In this document: positions 37,854 through 49,088 of the stretch, piece by piece
How the letters are laid out: the number at the start of each line of letters is the position of its first letter
Numbering within the stretch: the stretch's first letter is position 1
NCBI RefSeq assembly: GCF_014635285.1
Contig: NZ_BMCR01000003.1
Coordinates: 434,001-498,000 of the forward strand
Source of the DNA: Stappia taiwanensis
GTDB lineage: Bacteria; Pseudomonadota; Alphaproteobacteria; Rhizobiales; Stappiaceae
Direction of reading: 5' to 3'
Length of the DNA: 64,000 bases
The notes under the pieces: model-generated
Database searches by the model: none
What the model was told of the DNA's origin: nothing
What the model saw: the letters and a program-made list of their open reading frames with translations, nothing else
Made by a program: the position numbers and the translations under genes

Positions 37854-38782
37854 ACCAGGGCATCAGCGACAAGGCCGAGAAACAGGACCCAGCCATAGCG
37901 GCCGTTGGAGCGGAACAGCTTCAGGCACTGGTCCGGATCGTCGATATCCAGCGTCACGATCTGCCACAGAAGGTGCAGGAGCCCGAGTGCCAGCCCGGCG
38001 AAGGCGGCCGGGCCTGCATCGGCGAGCGAAAACGCCAACGCGAACAGCACGGTGGCGCCGCCATAAAGCAGCGCCAGCGCCGGCTTGGTCCAGTCGCCGA
38101 ACAGGCGGGCCGTCGAGTGCACCCCCACCAGCGCGTCGTCTTCCTTGTCCTGATGGGCGTAGATCGTGTCATAGCCGATGGTCCAGAGGATGCCGCCGGC
38201 ATAAAGCAGGATCGGCGACCAGGCGAGCGAGCCGAATTCCGCCGCCCAGCCCATCAGCGCACCCCAGGAAAAGGCGAAGCCGAGGAACAGCTGCGGCCAG
38301 CTGGTCACCCGCTTCATGAACGGATAGACCGCCACCACGGCGAGGGAAGCAAAGCCCAGCATGATGGTGAAGCTGTTGAATTGCACCAGCACCAGAAGCC
38401 CGGTCAGCGCCTGGGCGATCATGAACAGCTTGGCTTGCAGCGGCGAGACCTGGCCGGAGGGCAGCGGCCGGGAGCGGGTGCGCGCGACCTTGGCGTCGAT
38501 GTCCTGGTCGACGAGGTCGTTGTAGGTGCAGCCGGCACCGCGCATCGCCACCGCGCCGATCAGAAACAAGAGCAGATGCCAGGGGTTGGGCCAGGGGGCG
38601 CCGGCGGCAATCGCCGCAAGGGCCGAGGACCACAGGCAGGGCCACAGCAGCAGCCACCAGCCGATCGGCCGCTCCCATCTGGCAAGGCGGGCATAGGGGC
38701 GCAGCCATGCCGGGGCGCGCCTGTCGACCCAGTGTCCCTTGACCGCATCGGCGACCTGCCCGCCGTTCATGTCCTGCTGCAT
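37838..38782 (-). CDS. ubiA: 4-hydroxybenzoate polyprenyltransferase
   Basis: 314 residues with about eight transmembrane helices. The two Asp-rich prenyl-diphosphate sites are clear: YNDLVDQDIDAKV with TRSRPLPSG, and YAHQDKEDDALVG. The enzyme joins a polyprenyl tail to 4-hydroxybenzoate, an early membrane step of ubiquinone synthesis, which fits with the cytochrome oxidase operon in the same window. It is divergent from purD. The start at 38782 is the first Met. Confidence 0.95.
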   Translation of the reverse strand: MQQDMNGGQVADAVKGHWVDRRAPAWLRPYARLARWERPIGWWLLLWPCLWSSALAAIAAGAPWPNPWHLLLFLIGAVAMRGAGCTYNDLVDQDIDAKVARTRSRPLPSGQVSPLQAKLFMIAQALTGLLVLVQFNSFTIMLGFASLAVVAVYPFMKRVTSWPQLFLGFAFSWGALMGWAAEFGSLAWSPILLYAGGILWTIGYDTIYAHQDKEDDALVGVHSTARLFGDWTKPALALLYGGATVLFALAFSLADAGPAAFAGLALGLLHLLWQIVTLDIDDPDQCLKLFRSNGRYGWVLFLGLVADALVQGLL

Positions 38783-39151
38783 CTTCGGTTCCCGTCAGCC
38801 TGTCGCGCGCGTCCGCGCCGCCGCCCGAACGTCGCGCGTTCGAGGGGCATGGAAGGGGCGAGCCTGCCTGCGGCACTGGCCTTGCGCAAGATCGATCCCG
38901 TTGCCCGGGTGATACGGCGTTTGCGCGGCAAGGGGAAGGGCTGGGTCGGGCGCGCCGCCCCCCTGCCGCTCCCGCCGGAGCGTTCTGAAGGCGAAAACCC
39001 GGCGCGAATAGGCGTGCGGGGGCTTGTGAAGCGGCGGCGCTGGGATTAGGCAGACCGGGAACGGCGGGCCGGCGGGAAGCCGGCCCGATGCCTTGCGATG
39101 ATGACAGCCACACGATCAAACGCCATTTGATCGGCAACTGCCGGGGACAGG
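38783..39151. other. 369-base divergent intergenic region before purD
   Basis: It lies between ubiA (minus) and purD (plus). It contains one strong hairpin: CGGGCCGGC (39065-39073) pairing with GCCGGCCCG (39079-39087). A 66-codon Arg-rich frame (38849-39049) ends just before it, but lacks a good ribosome-binding site and any family likeness, so it is not called. Confidence 0.5.
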
Positions 39152-40447
39152 ATGAACATACTCTTGATCGGGTCGGGCGGCCGCGAACACGCCCTTGCCT
39201 GGGCCATCGCCCGCTCGCCCCTGACCTCCACCCTTTATGCCGCGCCGGGCAATGCCGGGATCGCCGAACACGCGACCTGCGTGGCGCTTGACCCGGCCGA
39301 TCATGGCGCCGTGCTGGCCTTCTGCCGCGACATGCAGGTGTCGCTGGTGGTGGTCGGGCCGGAAGCGCCGCTCGTCGCCGGGCTGGTGGACGATCTGGCC
39401 GCCGCCGGCATCGCCGCCTTCGGTCCGAGCCGGGCGGCCGCCGCGCTGGAAGGGTCAAAGGGCTTCACCAAGGACCTGTGCGCCCGCGCCGGGATCCCCA
39501 CGGCCGCCTATGGCCGCTTCTCCGAGGCCGCCGCCGCCCGCGACTACGTGACCCGGCAAGGCGCGCCGATTGTCGTTAAGGCCGATGGCCTGGCCGCCGG
39601 CAAGGGTGTCGTCGTCGCCGAAACCGTGGAAGCGGCGCTGGCGGCGGTCGATGCCTGTTTTGACGGGGCCTTCGGCGAGGCCGGCGTCGAGGTGGTGGTG
39701 GAGGAATGCCTGGTCGGCGAGGAGGCGAGCTTCTTCGTTCTGTCCGACGGCACCAACGTGCTGCCGCTGGCCACCGCCCAGGATCACAAGCGGGTCGCCG
39801 ACGGCGACACCGGTCCCAACACCGGCGGCATGGGCGCCTATTCCCCGGCCCCGGTGATGACGCCGGAGGTGGTCGAGCGCACCATGCGCGAGATCATCGA
39901 GCCGACCATTCGCACCATGGCGGCGGAGGGCACCCCGTTCCAGGGCGTCTTGTTCGCCGGGCTGATGATCACCGCCGAGGGGCCGAAGCTGATCGAGTAC
40001 AACACCCGGTTCGGCGATCCGGAATGTCAGGTGCTGATGATGCGGCTCGTCGATGACATCGTGCCGCTGATGATGGCCTCCATCGAGGGCGGGCTCGACA
40101 AGGCCACCGCGCGCTGGCGCGAGGAAGCCGCGCTCTGCGTGGTGATGGCGGCCAACGGCTATCCGGGCAGCTATGAAAAGGGCACGCCGATCAACGGGCT
40201 CGATGCGCTGGGCGAGATGGTGGACGTGAAGGTGTTCCACGCCGGCACCCGCCGTGACGGCGAGCAGCTTCTGGCCAATGGTGGCCGGGTACTCAACGTC
40301 ACCGCTCTGGGGGCAAGCGTCGGTGCCGCCCGCGACCGCGCCTATGAGGCGGTCGGCCGGATCGACTGGCCCGGCGGCTTCTGCCGCTCCGACATCGGCT
40401 GGCGCGCGGTGGCCCGGGAGACGGAACCCGGCGCGGCGGAAAGCTGA
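39152..40447 (+). CDS. purD: phosphoribosylamine--glycine ligase (GAR synthetase)
   Basis: 431 residues, full length. It begins [19 protein letters not shown]. The ATP-grasp segments are present ([50 protein letters not shown]). PurD ligates glycine to phosphoribosylamine in the second step of purine synthesis in the cytoplasm. AGGA lies upstream of the ATG. It stands alone, without other pur genes nearby. Confidence 0.98.
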   Translation: MNILLIGSGGREHALAWAIARSPLTSTLYAAPGNAGIAEHATCVALDPADHGAVLAFCRDMQVSLVVVGPEAPLVAGLVDDLAAAGIAAFGPSRAAAALEGSKGFTKDLCARAGIPTAAYGRFSEAAAARDYVTRQGAPIVVKADGLAAGKGVVVAETVEAALAAVDACFDGAFGEAGVEVVVEECLVGEEASFFVLSDGTNVLPLATAQDHKRVADGDTGPNTGGMGAYSPAPVMTPEVVERTMREIIEPTIRTMAAEGTPFQGVLFAGLMITAEGPKLIEYNTRFGDPECQVLMMRLVDDIVPLMMASIEGGLDKATARWREEAALCVVMAANGYPGSYEKGTPINGLDALGEMVDVKVFHAGTRRDGEQLLANGGRVLNVTALGASVGAARDRAYEAVGRIDWPGGFCRSDIGWRAVARETEPGAAES

Positions 40448-40452
40448 CGCGA

Positions 40453-40483
40453 CAAAAAAAGAGGCGGGCTCCCGGCCCGCCTC
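40453..40483 (-). terminator. terminator of tldD (minus strand)
   Basis: A perfect 9-bp stem (GAGGCGGGC at 40461-40469 with GCCCGCCTC at 40475-40483) closes a 5-base loop. On the minus strand it is followed by seven T. On the plus strand no T-tract follows, so purD would rely on the stem alone. Confidence 0.85.
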
Positions 40484-40529
40484 GAACAAAAAAATCTCGC
40501 CCCAAAAGACGTTGATCTGGCGGAGCCGC

Positions 40530-41954
40530 TCAGGTGGCGGTGCCGCCAATCGTCATCTTGTTGATGCGCAATGTCGGCTGGCCGACGCCGACCGGCACGC
40601 CCTGGCCCTGCTTGCCGCAGGTGCCGATACCCGGATCGAGCGCCATGTCGTTGCCGATCGCCTCGATGCGGGTCAGCGCGTCCGGCCCGTTGCCGATCAG
40701 CATGGCGCCCTTGATCGGTGCGCCAATCTTGCCGTTTTCCACCCGGTACGCTTCGGTGCAGGAAAAGACGAACTTGCCGGAGGTGATGTCCACCTGACCG
40801 CCGCCAAAGGACACGGCGTAAATGCCGTCCTTGACCCCTTCGAGGATCTCCGCCGGATCGCGGTCGCCGGCCAGCATCACCGTGTTGGTCATGCGCGGCA
40901 TGGGAATATGGGCGAAGGACTGGCGCCGGCCGTTGCCGGTGGAGCCGGTGCCCATCAACCGGCCGTTCTGCCGGTCCTGCATGTAGCCGGTGAGAATGCC
41001 GTCCTCGATCAGCACGGTGCGGTTCGTTGGCGTTCCCTCGTCATCGACCGTGAGGGAGCCGCGCCGCGCGTGCAAGGTGCCGTCATCGACGATGGTCACG
41101 CCCTTGGACGCGACCCGTTGCCCCATCAGCCCGGCGAAGGCGGAGGTCTTCTTGCGGTTGAAGTCGCCTTCCAGCCCGTGGCCGACGGCCTCATGCAGCA
41201 GGATGCCGGGCCAGCCATTGCCCAGAACCACGTCGAAGCTGCCGGCCGGGGCGGGAATTGCCTCCAGATTGACCAGCGCTTGCCGCAGGGCTTCATCGAC
41301 GCCCGCCTTCCAGCGCTCCGGCGTGAGGAACCCTTCCAGCGCCGATCGGCCGCCGAAGCCATGAGAGCCGGCTTCCTGACGGTCGCCCGAGCCGGCGACC
41401 ACGGAGACGTTGAAGCGCACCAGCGGGCGAATGTCGCGCACCCGATAGCCGTCGGCGCGCAGGATATCGACCACCTGCCAGGAGGCCGCGAGCGAGACGG
41501 TGACCTGCCGCACCTTCGGGTCCCGGGCGCGGGCGTAGGCGTCGACCTCCTGCAACAGGGCGACCTTTTCGGCAAAGCTCATCGTCCCGAGCGGATTGTC
41601 GTCGGTGTAAAGGTGGCGGTTGGTGCGCACCGGCGGTTCGGCATAGACACCCGAATGGCCACGGGCGATGGCTCCGGCCGCCTCGGCAGCGCGGGTTAGG
41701 GCGGCGGCGGAAATTTCGCCGGAATGGGCATAGCCGGCAGCCTCACCGGCAACGGCCCTCAGGCCGAAGCCCTGAGTGGTGTCGTAGTTGGCCGCGCGCA
41801 GTCGCCCGTTGTCGAAGACAAGGCTTTCCGACTGGCGGTATTCCAGGAACAGCTCACCATCGTCGGCGTGTCCCAGAGCGGTGTCCATGATGGTGCGGGC
41901 GTTCGCTTCGCCAAGCCCGCCCAGTTCCAGAAGATCGGTGACGGGTTCACGCAT
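40530..41954 (-). CDS. tldD: metalloprotease TldD
   Basis: 474 residues from the ATG at 41954, which follows AGAGG. The zinc-binding helix HEAVGHGLEGDF is intact, as are the GILTGYMQDRQ, SGKFVFSCTEAYRVENG and final CGKQGQGVPVGVGQPTLRI segments typical of TldD. It forms the active protease with TldE/PmbA, whose gene is in the same window. The complex matures peptides and handles modified precursors. An upstream open frame to 42110 has no support. Confidence 0.96.
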   Translation of the reverse strand: MREPVTDLLELGGLGEANARTIMDTALGHADDGELFLEYRQSESLVFDNGRLRAANYDTTQGFGLRAVAGEAAGYAHSGEISAAALTRAAEAAGAIARGHSGVYAEPPVRTNRHLYTDDNPLGTMSFAEKVALLQEVDAYARARDPKVRQVTVSLAASWQVVDILRADGYRVRDIRPLVRFNVSVVAGSGDRQEAGSHGFGGRSALEGFLTPERWKAGVDEALRQALVNLEAIPAPAGSFDVVLGNGWPGILLHEAVGHGLEGDFNRKKTSAFAGLMGQRVASKGVTIVDDGTLHARRGSLTVDDEGTPTNRTVLIEDGILTGYMQDRQNGRLMGTGSTGNGRRQSFAHIPMPRMTNTVMLAGDRDPAEILEGVKDGIYAVSFGGGQVDITSGKFVFSCTEAYRVENGKIGAPIKGAMLIGNGPDALTRIEAIGNDMALDPGIGTCGKQGQGVPVGVGQPTLRINKMTIGGTAT

Positions 41955-42093
41955 GCGCGGACCTCTCTGTGTGGACCTCGGGCAAGGGAGCCCAGGGTCG
42001 GTTGTCGGCGCGGCAGGCGCCATGCGCCCTGTGCCAGCGCGGGGCCGTCGATGATATCCGACCGCCCCGGCGAATGGCGAGAAGCTGAAAGGC

Positions 42094-42615
42094 TCAGGGG
42101 AGGGCGGCAAAGCCGTCGGAAAAGCCCTTCAGGGAGATCGGGATGCCAATGCCTTCTTCCGGTGTCTGGAAGATGACGAAGGTGGCGGCCTGTCCCTTGC
42201 GCATCTTGTCGATGAGATCGTCTTCCATGACCACCTCGACGATGCAGCCATTCGGCAGGCAGCGGACGAAGCCGACCCGGCCGACATCGGCATCATCGAC
42301 GCGCATGCCAAGCCCCATCGGCAGAAGTACCCCGAGCGGTGCGAGCACGCGCAGCAGCCGGGATTTCTTGTCGGCGGTCTTCAGCACGATCACCGACAGG
42401 CCGACATTTTCCCGGTCATCGGCGGTGACATTCTGAATCAGCGCGCATTGCTCGCTCTGGGCTCCGGCCGGCGTGTCGCATCGCATCTGCCAGTCGCCAT
42501 GCACGGAGCGGACCGCGCCTTGCGCGAAGGCGGAGCTGGTGCCGGACACCGCATGGGCGAGAACAAGGACAGCGACCAGGGCGGGGCGCATCATCGACAA
42601 AAGGCGGCTGGGCAC
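42094..42615 (-). CDS. invasion-associated locus B (IalB) family protein
   Basis: 173 residues from a GTG start at 42615, which has CGGAG at a good distance; the ATGs at 42594 and 42591 lack one. The signal peptide cuts near AFA. The mature domain has the IalB pattern: HGDWQMRCDTPAG, EQCALIQNV, GFVRCLPNGCIVEVVMEDDLIDKM, with four Cys that probably form two disulfides. IalB proteins are periplasmic or surface proteins, first described in Bartonella invasion of erythrocytes but widespread in non-pathogens. It is divergent from ctaC. Confidence 0.92.
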   Translation of the reverse strand: MPSRLLSMMRPALVAVLVLAHAVSGTSSAFAQGAVRSVHGDWQMRCDTPAGAQSEQCALIQNVTADDRENVGLSVIVLKTADKKSRLLRVLAPLGVLLPMGLGMRVDDADVGRVGFVRCLPNGCIVEVVMEDDLIDKMRKGQAATFVIFQTPEEGIGIPISLKGFSDGFAALP

Positions 42616-43125
42616 TGGCAGGGCTCCGTTCTTTCCCGTGACGAGACTTTACAAGGCGTGGCGATCGCAGTTTGATTCGCGGGCGCTCGCCTCCTGTCTG
42701 GTTTTCAACCCTTGAAAGGTCGATTTCAAGGCGAAAGGCCGCCCCAAGGCTTTTCTGTGGGGGGTGATTGGCGATCCGGCTGGCTTCTGCGCGCATTTGA
42801 CACCTTCACAGAGCGATTTGGCGCAGATTCCGGACATTCCGGATGGGAGGCCTTGCGCGGGCGGGCCGCTTGTGGTTTTTCATCCCGGCTTTGATTTCGG
42901 TCAATCGAGGGTGCGGCGTTTTGACGCTCCTCCGGTGGGCCGCTCGCACGGTGCGTGGGAATATGCGTAAATTGCCGGATCAGGGTGCGACATCGTGACC
43001 GGGGGCTGAACGGCCCACCGTCAGGAGGCCCCGGCCATCGGCCGGGTGACACGGTGACACCGGCAGGATTTTTTATTTGGACCCGGGGAGCAGGAGTGCG
43101 CGGGTCAGACAGGGGGAGCACGGAC
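42616..43125. promoter_or_regulatory. 510-base divergent regulatory region between ialB-type gene and cytochrome oxidase operon
   Basis: No coding frame is supported. It holds three TTTCAA/TTGAAA half-sites within 27 bases (42703-42708, 42712-42717, 42724-42729), of which the last two form an 8-bp inverted repeat with a 6-base spacer. It also has a 9-base-spaced direct repeat of ATTCCGGA (42827, 42836), a hairpin CCCGGCC-ATC-GGCCGGG (43030-43046) and a T-run at 43069-43074 before ctaC. Confidence 0.55.
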
Positions 43126-44058
43126 GTGACACAGTTGGTCAGGCGTCTGAGGACGTTTGCGGCATCGGGCGCCGCGGCGATGACGGGTCTTGCGGCGGCC
43201 GCCGGAGAGGCATGGGCAGCCCAGCCGGAGCCGTGGCAGATGGGGCTGCAGCCCGCCGCGTCCGGTGTCATGAGCGATATCCGCTGGTTCAACGATTTCA
43301 CGCTTGTCATCATCACGGTGATCACGCTGTTCGTGCTGGCGCTGCTGCTGTGGTGCGTGTTCCGCTTCAACGCGAAGGCAAACCCCACCCCGTCGCGTAC
43401 CTCGCACAACACCATGATCGAGGTGGTCTGGACGCTGGTGCCGATCCTGGTGCTGGTGATGATCTCGATCCCGTCCTTCCGGCTGCTGTACAAGCAGGTC
43501 GACGTCCCCGAATACGACATGACCATCAAGGCCACCGGTTATCAGTGGTACTGGGGCTACGAGTATTCCGACGAGGGCATGGAGGAGCTGGCCTTCGATT
43601 CGTACATGCTGCGCGGTGAGGACCGTCTGGCGCGGGCCGCCGAACTCAAGCGTCCGGTCGAGGAATATCCGCGTCTTCTGGCCGTCGACAACGAGTTGAT
43701 CGTACCGGTCGGCAAGGTGGTGCGCATGCAGGTCACCGCCGCCGATGTGCTGCATTCCTTCGCCCTGCCGGCGTTCGGCGTGAAGATCGACGCGGTGCCG
43801 GGACGTCTCAACGAGACCTGGTTCAAGGCGGAGCAGACCGGCATCTACTACGGCCAGTGCTCGGAGCTGTGCGGCAAGGACCATGCCTTCATGCCGATCG
43901 CGATCCGCGTGGTTGAGGAGGAGCAATTCGCGGCCTGGGCGGAGGCGGCCAAGTCGGACGTGGACGCGGCGACCAAGGCGCTGATGGCCTCCCTGGCGGA
44001 CGCCAAGACCACGGCGGACGCAGGTGCATCCGATGCGGTTGAAGTGGCGGCCCGCTAA
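43126..44058 (+). CDS. ctaC: cytochrome c oxidase subunit II
   Basis: 310 residues from a GTG start at 43126, with GGGGGAG seven bases upstream. A signal sequence (about 1-30) precedes two transmembrane helices (about 55-77 and 95-116). The periplasmic CuA domain has the ligand motif YYGQCSELCGKDHAFMPI and the aromatic YQWYWGYEY electron-entry patch. It takes electrons from cytochrome c. It is the first gene of the oxidase operon; a short Ala/Asp-rich tail is present. Confidence 0.96.
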   Translation: MTQLVRRLRTFAASGAAAMTGLAAAAGEAWAAQPEPWQMGLQPAASGVMSDIRWFNDFTLVIITVITLFVLALLLWCVFRFNAKANPTPSRTSHNTMIEVVWTLVPILVLVMISIPSFRLLYKQVDVPEYDMTIKATGYQWYWGYEYSDEGMEELAFDSYMLRGEDRLARAAELKRPVEEYPRLLAVDNELIVPVGKVVRMQVTAADVLHSFALPAFGVKIDAVPGRLNETWFKAEQTGIYYGQCSELCGKDHAFMPIAIRVVEEEQFAAWAEAAKSDVDAATKALMASLADAKTTADAGASDAVEVAAR

Positions 44059-44070
44059 GGTCCGGATTGA

Positions 44071-45741
<1,671 letters not shown>

Positions 45742-45888
45742 GCGGCTCGGCGGGCGGCCTTCCACCACGGAGAGATCGCCCGCTTCCGAACCAGGCAGCG
45801 CCGGATATCTGGCGCGGCCGCAGGCAGGTGAGCATCCTGCCGCCAGGATCGAAACACCGGCACCGCCGGGAAACCGAGAGCAGCCCTC

Positions 45889-46839
45889 ATGTCGCTGGCC
45901 GAAATTCGCGAGACATCATTTGAGGAAACCGCCGGTTTCGGCGGCCAGGGCGCCGTCGGCGACTATATCGCGCTGCTGAAGCCGCGGGTGATGTCGCTGG
46001 TGATCTTCACCGCGCTGGTTGGTGTGCTGATCGCCCCGGGCAGCCTGCATCCGGTGCTGGCCGCGGTCGCTGTCCTGTGCATCGCGGTGGGTGCCGGCGC
46101 CTCCGGTGCGCTCAACATGTGGTACGATGCGGATATCGACCGGGTGATGTCGCGCACCCGCTCCCGCCCCATTCCCGCTGGCCGGATCGAGCCGGGCGAG
46201 GCCCTTGCCTTCGGCCTGACGCTCTCCGCCTTTTCCGTCGCCGTGCTGGGCCTTGCGGTCAACTGGCTGGCGGCGGGCCTGCTGGCCTTCACCATCTTCT
46301 TCTATGCGGTGGTCTACACCATGTGGCTGAAGCGGGCGACGCCGCACAACATCGTTATTGGCGGTGCGGCCGGTGCCTTTCCGCCGATGATCGGCTGGGC
46401 GGCGGTGACCGGTACGGTCACCCTTGAGAGTGTTATTCTGTTCCTGATCATCTTCATGTGGACGCCGCCGCATTTCTGGGCGCTGTCGCTGTTCAAGCGC
46501 GGCGACTACGAGGCGGCGCGCATTCCGATGCTGCCGGTGGTCGCCGGCGAGGATGTGACCCGCACCCAGATCCTGGCCTATTCGGTGGCGCTGGCCCCCA
46601 TCGGCGTGTTGCCGGCGGTGCTTGGCTTCGCCTCGCTGGTCTACGGGATCGCCGCCACGGTGCTGGGCATCGCGTTTGTCTTCTACGCACTGCGGGTCTA
46701 TCGCCGCCGCGAGGGCGAGGCCGCACGCAAGGCGGCCGTGAGCCTCTTCTCCTTCTCGCTGCTCTATCTGTTCCTGATCTTCTCCTTGCTGTTGGGCGAC
46801 ACGCTGGTGCCCGCCGTCATCGGAGCGATCTGGTCATGA
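45889..46839 (+). CDS. ctaB: protoheme IX farnesyltransferase (heme O synthase)
   Basis: 316 residues with about nine transmembrane helices. The prenyltransferase motif is [21 protein letters not shown], with a second site [15 protein letters not shown]. It adds a farnesyl group to heme b, giving heme o, the precursor of the heme a used by the aa3 oxidase. It lies 147 bases after ctaD and its stop overlaps the next start (ATGA). Confidence 0.97.
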   Translation: MSLAEIRETSFEETAGFGGQGAVGDYIALLKPRVMSLVIFTALVGVLIAPGSLHPVLAAVAVLCIAVGAGASGALNMWYDADIDRVMSRTRSRPIPAGRIEPGEALAFGLTLSAFSVAVLGLAVNWLAAGLLAFTIFFYAVVYTMWLKRATPHNIVIGGAAGAFPPMIGWAAVTGTVTLESVILFLIIFMWTPPHFWALSLFKRGDYEAARIPMLPVVAGEDVTRTQILAYSVALAPIGVLPAVLGFASLVYGIAATVLGIAFVFYALRVYRRREGEAARKAAVSLFSFSLLYLFLIFSLLLGDTLVPAVIGAIWS

Positions 46840-47006
46840 CCGGGCAGAACCTTCACGAGGACGGCATTCGCCTGACCGAGGAACAGAAGCGGCGCCAGCG
46901 CAGTCGCTCCGTTGCCATTGGTCTGGCGCTCGCCGGGCTCGTCGTGCTGTTTTTCGTCATCACGCTGGTGAAGATGGGGCCCGGTGTTTTCAACCGGCCC
47001 TTGTAA
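46836..47006 (+). CDS. small single-helix oxidase operon protein (CoxF-like)
   Basis: 56 residues. A polar N-terminus ([17 protein letters not shown]) is followed by one transmembrane helix ([18 protein letters not shown]) and a short exported tail. Its ATG overlaps the ctaB stop. This place, size and pattern match the CoxF-type protein found between heme farnesyltransferase and Cox11 in alphaproteobacteria. Its role in oxidase assembly is inferred from context. Confidence 0.8.
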   Translation: MTGQNLHEDGIRLTEEQKRRQRSRSVAIGLALAGLVVLFFVITLVKMGPGVFNRPL

Positions 47007-47015
47007 GGGGCAGTG

Positions 47016-47648
47016 ATGGTCATGGGTGACAGAAAGCCTTCCGAAGAGCCGGTGGATACCTCCACCCGCATGGCGCGCGCCAATCGGCGGATCGCCATGG
47101 CGGTCTGCGGCGGCGTGATGCTGATGGTCGGCGCGGCCTATGCGGCGGTGCCCCTTTACGAGGTCTTCTGCAAGGTGACCGGCTATGGCGGGACCACCCA
47201 GCGCGCCGACACGGCAACGGGAGAGATCATCGACCGCAAGATCACCGTGCGGTTCGACGGCAACGTCAACGCGGCGCTGCCCTGGGGCTTCAAGCCGAAG
47301 GTGCATGCGGTGACGCTCAGGATGGGCGAGACCGCGCAGATGGCCTATCTGGCCACCAACAAGGGGCCGGCCGCCACCGTGGGCACCTCGGTGTTCAACG
47401 TGACGCCCTTTGCCGCCGGGGCCTATTTCAACAAGATCGAATGCTTCTGTTTCACCGAGCAGCCGCTGAAGGCGGGCGAGACGGTGGAGATGCCGGTGCT
47501 GTTCTTCATCGATCCGGACATGGACAAGGACGAGCACCTGAAGGACATCAAGGAGATCACCCTCTCCTACACTTTCTTCCCGGCGGAAACGCCGGAAACG
47601 CCGGTCGCCGCGCGCGGCACGGCGGAGGGAACACAAAACCAATTGTAG
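47016..47648 (+). CDS. ctaG: cytochrome c oxidase assembly protein CtaG/Cox11
   Basis: 210 residues. The ATG at 47016 follows AAGGGG; in-frame GTG 47013 and ATG 47022 are close alternatives. One N-terminal transmembrane helix (AMAVCGGVMLMVGAAYAAVP) is followed by a periplasmic copper-binding domain with the FCKVTGYGG Cys and the ECFCFTEQPL CxC motif. Cox11 inserts CuB into subunit I. It lies between the CoxF-like gene and ctaE. Confidence 0.96.
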   Translation: MVMGDRKPSEEPVDTSTRMARANRRIAMAVCGGVMLMVGAAYAAVPLYEVFCKVTGYGGTTQRADTATGEIIDRKITVRFDGNVNAALPWGFKPKVHAVTLRMGETAQMAYLATNKGPAATVGTSVFNVTPFAAGAYFNKIECFCFTEQPLKAGETVEMPVLFFIDPDMDKDEHLKDIKEITLSYTFFPAETPETPVAARGTAEGTQNQL

Positions 47649-47696
47649 TTGCGCAGCCCGTTTGAACCGGGCTCAACTGATCGGGGGAGACTGCCC

Positions 47697-48560
47697 ATGG
47701 CACATGCCAAGAACCACGACTACCATCTCGTCGAGCCGAGCCCCTGGCCGTTTCTCGGCGGCATCGGTGCTTTCATCATGGCCATCGGCGCGGTCGGTCT
47801 GTTCCGCTACACCCAGGACCTCGATTTCACCCTCTTCGGCATCGACCTTGCCGGTTGGGGTATCTTCGCCGTCGGCACGCTGGTCGTGCTTTATGTGATG
47901 TTCGGCTGGTGGCGCGACACGGTGCGCGAATCCCTTGCCGGCGATCACACACCGGTGGTCCAGCTGCACCTGCGCTACGGCATGTTGCTGTTCATCGCAT
48001 CGGAAGTGATGTTCTTCGTCGCCTGGTTCTGGGCGTTCTTCGACGCTTCGCTGTTCACCAATGAGGCGCAGCAATTCGCGCGGGTCGAGGTGACCGGCGG
48101 TGTCTGGCCACCCGAGGGCATCCAGACCTTCGACCCCTGGCACCTGCCGCTCCTGAACACGCTGATCCTTCTGACCTCGGGCACGACCGTGACCTGGGCG
48201 CATCATTCGCTGCTGCACAACGACCGCGACGGTCTGAAGTGGGGTCTGGCGCTGACGGTGCTGCTCGGCGTGCTGTTCTCGCTGCTGCAGGCCTACGAAT
48301 ACAGCCACGCGGCCTTCAGCTTCTCCGGCAGCATCTACGGTTCGACCTTCTTCATGGCCACCGGGTTCCACGGCTTCCATGTGATCGTCGGCACCATCTT
48401 CCTGGCCGTTTGCCTGATCCGCGCCATGGCCGGCCAGTTCACGCCGGAAAAGCACTTCGGCTTCGAGGCCGCTGCCTGGTACTGGCATTTCGTCGACGTG
48501 GTGTGGCTGTTCCTGTTTGCCTCGATCTACGTCTGGGGTGCCGGAACCCCGGCACACTGA
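47697..48560 (+). CDS. ctaE: cytochrome c oxidase subunit III
   Basis: 287 residues with seven transmembrane helices. It starts [18 protein letters not shown] after GGGGAGA. Motifs include [32 protein letters not shown] and [12 protein letters not shown], ending in [18 protein letters not shown]. Subunit III stabilises the oxidase and its proton uptake. It is followed by a hairpin, so the last two genes of the cluster may be transcribed at a lower level. Confidence 0.97.
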   Translation: MAHAKNHDYHLVEPSPWPFLGGIGAFIMAIGAVGLFRYTQDLDFTLFGIDLAGWGIFAVGTLVVLYVMFGWWRDTVRESLAGDHTPVVQLHLRYGMLLFIASEVMFFVAWFWAFFDASLFTNEAQQFARVEVTGGVWPPEGIQTFDPWHLPLLNTLILLTSGTTVTWAHHSLLHNDRDGLKWGLALTVLLGVLFSLLQAYEYSHAAFSFSGSIYGSTFFMATGFHGFHVIVGTIFLAVCLIRAMAGQFTPEKHFGFEAAAWYWHFVDVVWLFLFASIYVWGAGTPAH

Positions 48561-48613
48561 CAAGGGAAAGCGGTCCGGCCGCCGTAACGTGGCCGGAAAC
48601 CTTGGAACCTATC

Positions 48614-48640
48614 GGGGCCGCGGATCATCCGCGGCCCTTT
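48614..48640 (+). terminator. hairpin terminator/attenuator after ctaE
   Basis: GGGCCGCGG and CCGCGGCCC pair as a 9-bp stem with a short loop of 5 bases, followed by only TTT. It may terminate the oxidase transcript partly. Confidence 0.55.
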
Positions 48641-48692
48641 GCGCGCGCGGCGTCCGGTGGAGCCGCGCATGTGGGGGAGAAGGCAGGAGCGC

Positions 48693-49088
48693 ATGACGCA
48701 GGACACAGGCAAACGCGATAAGGCGCACTATCCGCCTCAGGATCCCTTGCGGGTTGGCGTAAAGGGGCGCTGCCCCCGCTGCGGGCAGGGGCGCCTGTTC
48801 AAGGGGTTTCTGTCCACCGCCGAGCGCTGCTCCAATTGCGGTCTTGATTTTGACTTCGCCGATTCCGGCGACGGTCCGGCCGTCTTCATCATCATGGCCG
48901 TGGGCTTCATCGTCGTTGCCCTGATGCTGGTGGTGGAGATCAGCTTTCGCCCGCCAATCTGGCTGCACATGCTTCTGTGGTTGCCGCTGACGGTGATCCT
49001 GGGTCTGGGGCTCTTGCGCCCGCTCAAGGGGGTGATGATCGCTCAGCAATACAAGCACAGCGCCCGGGAGGGGAAGGTTGACGACTGA
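48693..49088 (+). CDS. DUF983 family protein
   Basis: 131 residues from the ATG at 48693, which follows CAGGAG. An N-terminal zinc-ribbon pair (CPRCGQG and CSNCG, about 25 residues apart) precedes two transmembrane helices. DUF983 proteins are common in alphaproteobacterial oxidase operons between ctaE and surf1; their biochemical role is not known. Its end overlaps the start of the SURF1 gene. Confidence 0.9.
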   Translation: MTQDTGKRDKAHYPPQDPLRVGVKGRCPRCGQGRLFKGFLSTAERCSNCGLDFDFADSGDGPAVFIIMAVGFIVVALMLVVEISFRPPIWLHMLLWLPLTVILGLGLLRPLKGVMIAQQYKHSAREGKVDD

